Positions 62,101 to 64,000 of a DNA stretch of 64,000 bases are shown piece after piece. A program made the translations under genes and the position numbers. The notes beneath the pieces were generated by a model. The model made no database searches and was not told where the DNA came from. It saw only the letters and a list, made by a program, of their open reading frames with translations. The stretch spans positions 2,790,001 through 2,854,000 of the forward strand of contig NZ_AP019308.1 in NCBI RefSeq assembly GCF_003945345.1, in the 5' to 3' direction. This DNA comes from Paenibacillus baekrokdamisoli. Its GTDB lineage: Bacteria; Bacillota; Bacilli; Paenibacillales; Paenibacillaceae. How positions within the stretch are numbered: position 1 is the stretch's first letter; the number at the start of each line of letters is the position of its first letter.

Positions 62101-63596
62101 AGCAGGGAGCCACCTTCTGACTTCTCCGCCTCGCTCGAATCCATTTCATGTACCTCAACTGAATCCTGTAAGCCATCGCTATCAACAGCGGATTGATAGG
62201 CTTTATATTTACGAAGGAACAGGTTCGGTTCTGCCAATCGGAACCGATAAATACTTTGCTTCACATCGCCAACCATGAATCGATTGCCTTTGCCTGGGCG
62301 GGCAATCAGTGAAACAATCGCCTCCTGTACCATGTTTGTATCCTGATATTCATCGAGCAGAATCTCATCGAATTGACGCTGATATTCTAGTGCAGCGGCG
62401 GAAGGAACAGACTGCTCTGGCGTTGAAGAAGCATCGCGCAGAATCCGCAGACAATAATGCTCCATATCACCGAAGTCGATAAGTCCTTTATCGCGTTTAG
62501 CTGCTTCGAATCGACTTCCGAACTCCTTAACCAGTTCGGATAGCGTGGACATTAGTGGCGCTAGCTCCCTGAGCTCCAACGCAAAATCGTCCGGAGATCG
62601 AATGAACAGCTCATCCGTCATATCTGAGACCGTCGTCTTTGCCATATCCCTAAGCTCTTTGGCCTGCTCCTGCAATTCCTTATCAACGGAATCGCCGCGC
62701 TGACTCTTCAGCTTGCCAAAGCCAGCGGCGGAGAAAGCCTCATGCCAAGTAATCCAAGGCTCGTTTCCAACGCGGCCAGCTAACGTTCTGACAACTGTCA
62801 GATCATCCTCGAACGTAGTCGCATATGCATCTGGACCTGCCGGCTGACGCGTTAGCTCCAAGGCTTGCTCCAGCAAGCTTTGCGCACCTTCGAGACCTAG
62901 TGCAACGAAATCCGTCAAACTTGCCACCCAATCCGTGCGGCCAAGCGCCTTCGCATCCTTTACGTCGAAGGACGCTGCAGTCTCATCGAGCCAAACACTC
63001 GGATACGGGTGACTTTGAGAAAAGTTGTACAGCTTCATAACTAGCGCATATAACGGCTCATCTCCACGCTCACCGCCGAAACGGTCTACTAACTCGTAGA
63101 AGCCATCTGATCCCTCTTCCTCGGCATATCTCTCCTCGAATAGAGCATCCAGCACATCCATGCGAAGCAGCTCTGCCTCCGTCTCGTTCGCAATGCGGAA
63201 GCCTGGATCAAGACCGATGAGTGAATAATAGCGACGAATAACATCCAAGCAGAAGGAGTGAAGTGTCGTAATTGAGGCACGGCCCATTAGAGCCAATTGA
63301 CGTCGCAAATGCTCAGAACCCGGATTATGATCCAGCTCCTTCTCCAGCGCGATCCGAATACGTTCCTTCATCTCGGCTGCCGCTGCTTTGGTGAAGGTTG
63401 CCACAAGCAATCGGTCAACATCGGTATCTGCCGATATTTTGCGAATAATTCGTTCGACCAGTACAGCTGTTTTACCCGATCCTGCTGCAGCTGCAACGAG
63501 AATATTTTGACCGCTCGTTACGATGGCACGCCATTGATCATCCGTCCAATTGCTTCCTTGCGGCTTGCTAGGAGTGGTAGTCTTGGCAATCGTCAT
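59115..63596 (-). CDS. addA: ATP-dependent helicase/nuclease subunit AddA
   Basis: UvrD-type helicase plus RecB-type nuclease that resects double-strand breaks with AddB. 1493 residues, about 250 longer than B. subtilis AddA. Walker A AAAAGSGKTAVLVERI, DEYQDTN, GDVKQSIYRFR, motif VI VALTRPKEKMFLVGT, and C-terminal nuclease motif LLDYKTDT are intact. Extra length comes from acidic low-complexity insertions, chiefly residues about 1035-1135 (NESKNESKLESK..., EGQSEGQSEGQ) between helicase and nuclease domains. The start overlaps the addB stop as ATGA. Confidence 0.95.
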   Translation of the reverse strand: MTIAKTTTPSKPQGSNWTDDQWRAIVTSGQNILVAAAAGSGKTAVLVERIIRKISADTDVDRLLVATFTKAAAAEMKERIRIALEKELDHNPGSEHLRRQLALMGRASITTLHSFCLDVIRRYYSLIGLDPGFRIANETEAELLRMDVLDALFEERYAEEEGSDGFYELVDRFGGERGDEPLYALVMKLYNFSQSHPYPSVWLDETAASFDVKDAKALGRTDWVASLTDFVALGLEGAQSLLEQALELTRQPAGPDAYATTFEDDLTVVRTLAGRVGNEPWITWHEAFSAAGFGKLKSQRGDSVDKELQEQAKELRDMAKTTVSDMTDELFIRSPDDFALELRELAPLMSTLSELVKEFGSRFEAAKRDKGLIDFGDMEHYCLRILRDASSTPEQSVPSAAALEYQRQFDEILLDEYQDTNMVQEAIVSLIARPGKGNRFMVGDVKQSIYRFRLAEPNLFLRKYKAYQSAVDSDGLQDSVEVHEMDSSEAEKSEGGSLLPAVIEAEPITGIDRGIRIDLARNFRSRSEVVDGVNNVFRAIMREKAAEMDYDERAELVCGAAYPSSSEGGSPERYAVEFALLDRGAVETNPEEDAGPTADLSMDGEAGETAAETAEDLQTVQLEARWIAAQIARLKGLQREEEGGYQSQPFQVFDGKRGRKRSLAWRDIVILLRADKQWAPLIIEELQAQGIPAYAELSSGYFDATEVETMLSLLRIIDNPYQDIPLAGALRSPLVGLNGEELAMIRILAGKASYYDAVILSVNDPSLAEETRNKLNGFLSSLEIWREEARRGSLAELLWRIYRETGYYDLVGGMPGGLQRQANLRALHDRTRQYEATTLRGLFRFLRFIDRMRENGGDLGTARALGEQEDVVRIMSIHKSKGLEFPVVFIAGLGKLFNRRDLNSPFLMHKQLGFGPRFVNTELRVSYPTLPYLAIRQRMRMETLAEEMRILYVALTRPKEKMFLVGTVADAAKQLQRWQTALDPQGKLPDFRLAQAKRFIDWVGPLAMDAGIPITIERDAELGRSGLIEGLGSIDGAGNSGNDGRDEDENESKSGSMNESKNESKLESKIESKNEIVSMNESKKEEKDQLDTQGSMRIDSESEDRSEGHLEGHLEGQSEGQSEGQSEGQLVDFPMEKSVLRFPSEGSFRDWKTMVVPASMLGVEAAASIAVDDEAVAAFEERLQAVQALVPLPVSLEAADEIDRRLTWQYPYAAATTIAAKTSVTEMKRLHAETAVDEDAAILLLQEPITGVQLQEADQPIFEPEMTDIQLELLLDVDASSFDTHGVSLDGAASLPVVIDGGGEYTFRLRRPKFMEEASLTAAERGTVSHLVMQHIPLSTDVDEQLVRDTVDSLQERRLLSAMQAKAVNIAAVASFFQEKVGRRLVEAQWVRRETPFSCTFPASRVYPQANEALDEEPILIQGVIDCLFEDEGGLVLLDYKTDTISMKQWEQAAERHRFQLELYAEALQRIMGRQVNECYVYFFDGAKSVKLF
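60214..60285 (-). repeat. 12-bp tandem repeat in addA (EGQS/EGHL units)
   Basis: Six in-register 12-mers of the type CCCTCTGATTGA / CCTTCTAAATGA, encoding SEGQ and LEGH units. Part of the linker insertion. Confidence 0.85.
60346..60445 (-). repeat. 12-bp tandem repeat in addA (ESKN units)
   Basis: Diverged copies of ATTCTTGCTCTC encoding ESKN, ESKL, ESKI and similar units. Lies about 60 bp from the SEGQ array in the same insertion. Confidence 0.75.
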
Positions 63597-64000
63597 TCTT
63601 CTCCCTCCTTCTCTCCCGTTTTCCGCTTGTCGATCTGTTCATCTATATCCACTCTATGATCGGAGCCTTCACCTGCGGCAAGCAGCTCCCATACTTCGTC
63701 TTTGCCCGGTTTATGCAGCTTCGTATAGCAATTACCTTCTATTAGAGGGTCAAATTGACAGACTGGCTTATAGGCGCAGAACTGACATGGCGTTTTTCCG
63801 CCAAGTCGATAAGGCGCAATCGAGACATCACCACCAGCAATTCGATCTCCGATTCTGCGCAGCGTAGCCCTGACCGATTGACGCAGTGTACCCCACTGCT
63901 CATCCGACACGACGGAAGAGCTGCTATAAAATCCGCCATCCCTTTTCAATCCAATTGGCAGAAGATCCGAATAGCCAGTCGAAAGCGAATCATCCATCAT
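63593..64000 (-). CDS. addB: ATP-dependent nuclease subunit AddB, C-terminal fragment (cut by window edge)
   Basis: The last 135 residues of AddB; the gene continues past the right edge. The segment contains the C-terminal iron-sulfur cysteines in PCQFCAYKPVCQFD that stabilise the AddB nuclease domain, and an acidic tail (EQIDKRKTGEKEGEE). The first visible Met is internal. The stop overlaps the addA start (ATGA), the usual addB-addA coupling. Confidence 0.93.
   Translation of the reverse strand: MMDDSLSTGYSDLLPIGLKRDGGFYSSSSVVSDEQWGTLRQSVRATLRRIGDRIAGGDVSIAPYRLGGKTPCQFCAYKPVCQFDPLIEGNCYTKLHKPGKDEVWELLAAGEGSDHRVDIDEQIDKRKTGEKEGEE

Overview
The window looks like chromosomal DNA from a spore-forming, moderate-GC Bacillales organism, most likely Paenibacillus or a close relative. 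The reasons are the sporulation genes (rsfA, yqfC, yqfD, a YhcN/YlaJ lipoprotein, DUF1540), the bacillithiol gene bshC, and long stretches of gene order shared with Bacillus subtilis (ylaG-ylaL; yqeZ-yqfA through era, recO, glyQS, dnaG, sigA to yqfO; rpsU-yqeY; addB-addA-sbcD-sbcC). Species was inferred only from gene content and order. No phage, IS element, CRISPR array or tRNA was seen.

Layout. 1-3.6 kb (minus): rsfA, panE-like, DUF3397, bshC (cut by the window edge). 3.8-10.5 kb: mixed-strand genes including DUF2626, a MidA-like methyltransferase, a secreted coiled-coil protein, a solute-binding protein and the PIN-PhoH ATPase. 10.5-15.2 kb (minus): typA, YlaH-like, LCP ligase and a shortened PPOX-fold protein. 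15.3-16.9 kb: two divergent TerC genes around a palindrome-rich spacer. 16.9-23.5 kb: cysteine desulfurase-thiI, a lytic transglycosylase, the ypuI-DUF1540 group and a subtilisin-like protease. 23.7-24.1 kb: RNase P RNA of the A architecture. 24.2-46.6 kb (minus): a long housekeeping superoperon from nfeD-floA through yqfCD, phoL, pgpH, ybeY, dgkA, cdd, era, yqzL, recO, T-box-controlled glyQS, the PPDK regulator, yqxD, dnaG and sigA to trmK and nif3. 46.8-49.4 kb: MATE exporter, yqeY, rpsU, HIT. 49.4-53.2 kb: an accessory patch with a repeat protein, an FAD oxidoreductase and rpiA. 53.3-64 kb (minus): the DNA-end-processing set addB-addA-sbcD-sbcC.

How genes work together: glyQS, era, ybeY, rpsU, typA, trmK, thiI and rnpB serve translation and RNA maturation; dnaG, sigA, recO, addAB and sbcCD serve replication, transcription and repair; floA/nfeD, with an exact sigma-W-type promoter, and LCP, dgkA and the lytic transglycosylase serve the envelope; pgpH degrades c-di-AMP.

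The most unusual content is between genes. There are four tandem stem-loop arrays (2.8, 44.0, 49.5 and 50.5 kb). The 9-copy array at 44 kb has base changes that keep pairing specifically in minus-strand RNA, and the two arrays at 49.5 and 50.5 kb share one stem-loop and end at the Shine-Dalgarno sequences of two neighbouring genes. A 258-nt multi-hairpin leader precedes pgpH. Hexamer and 12-mer repeats expand the sbcC and addA coding regions and the rpiA 3' flank.
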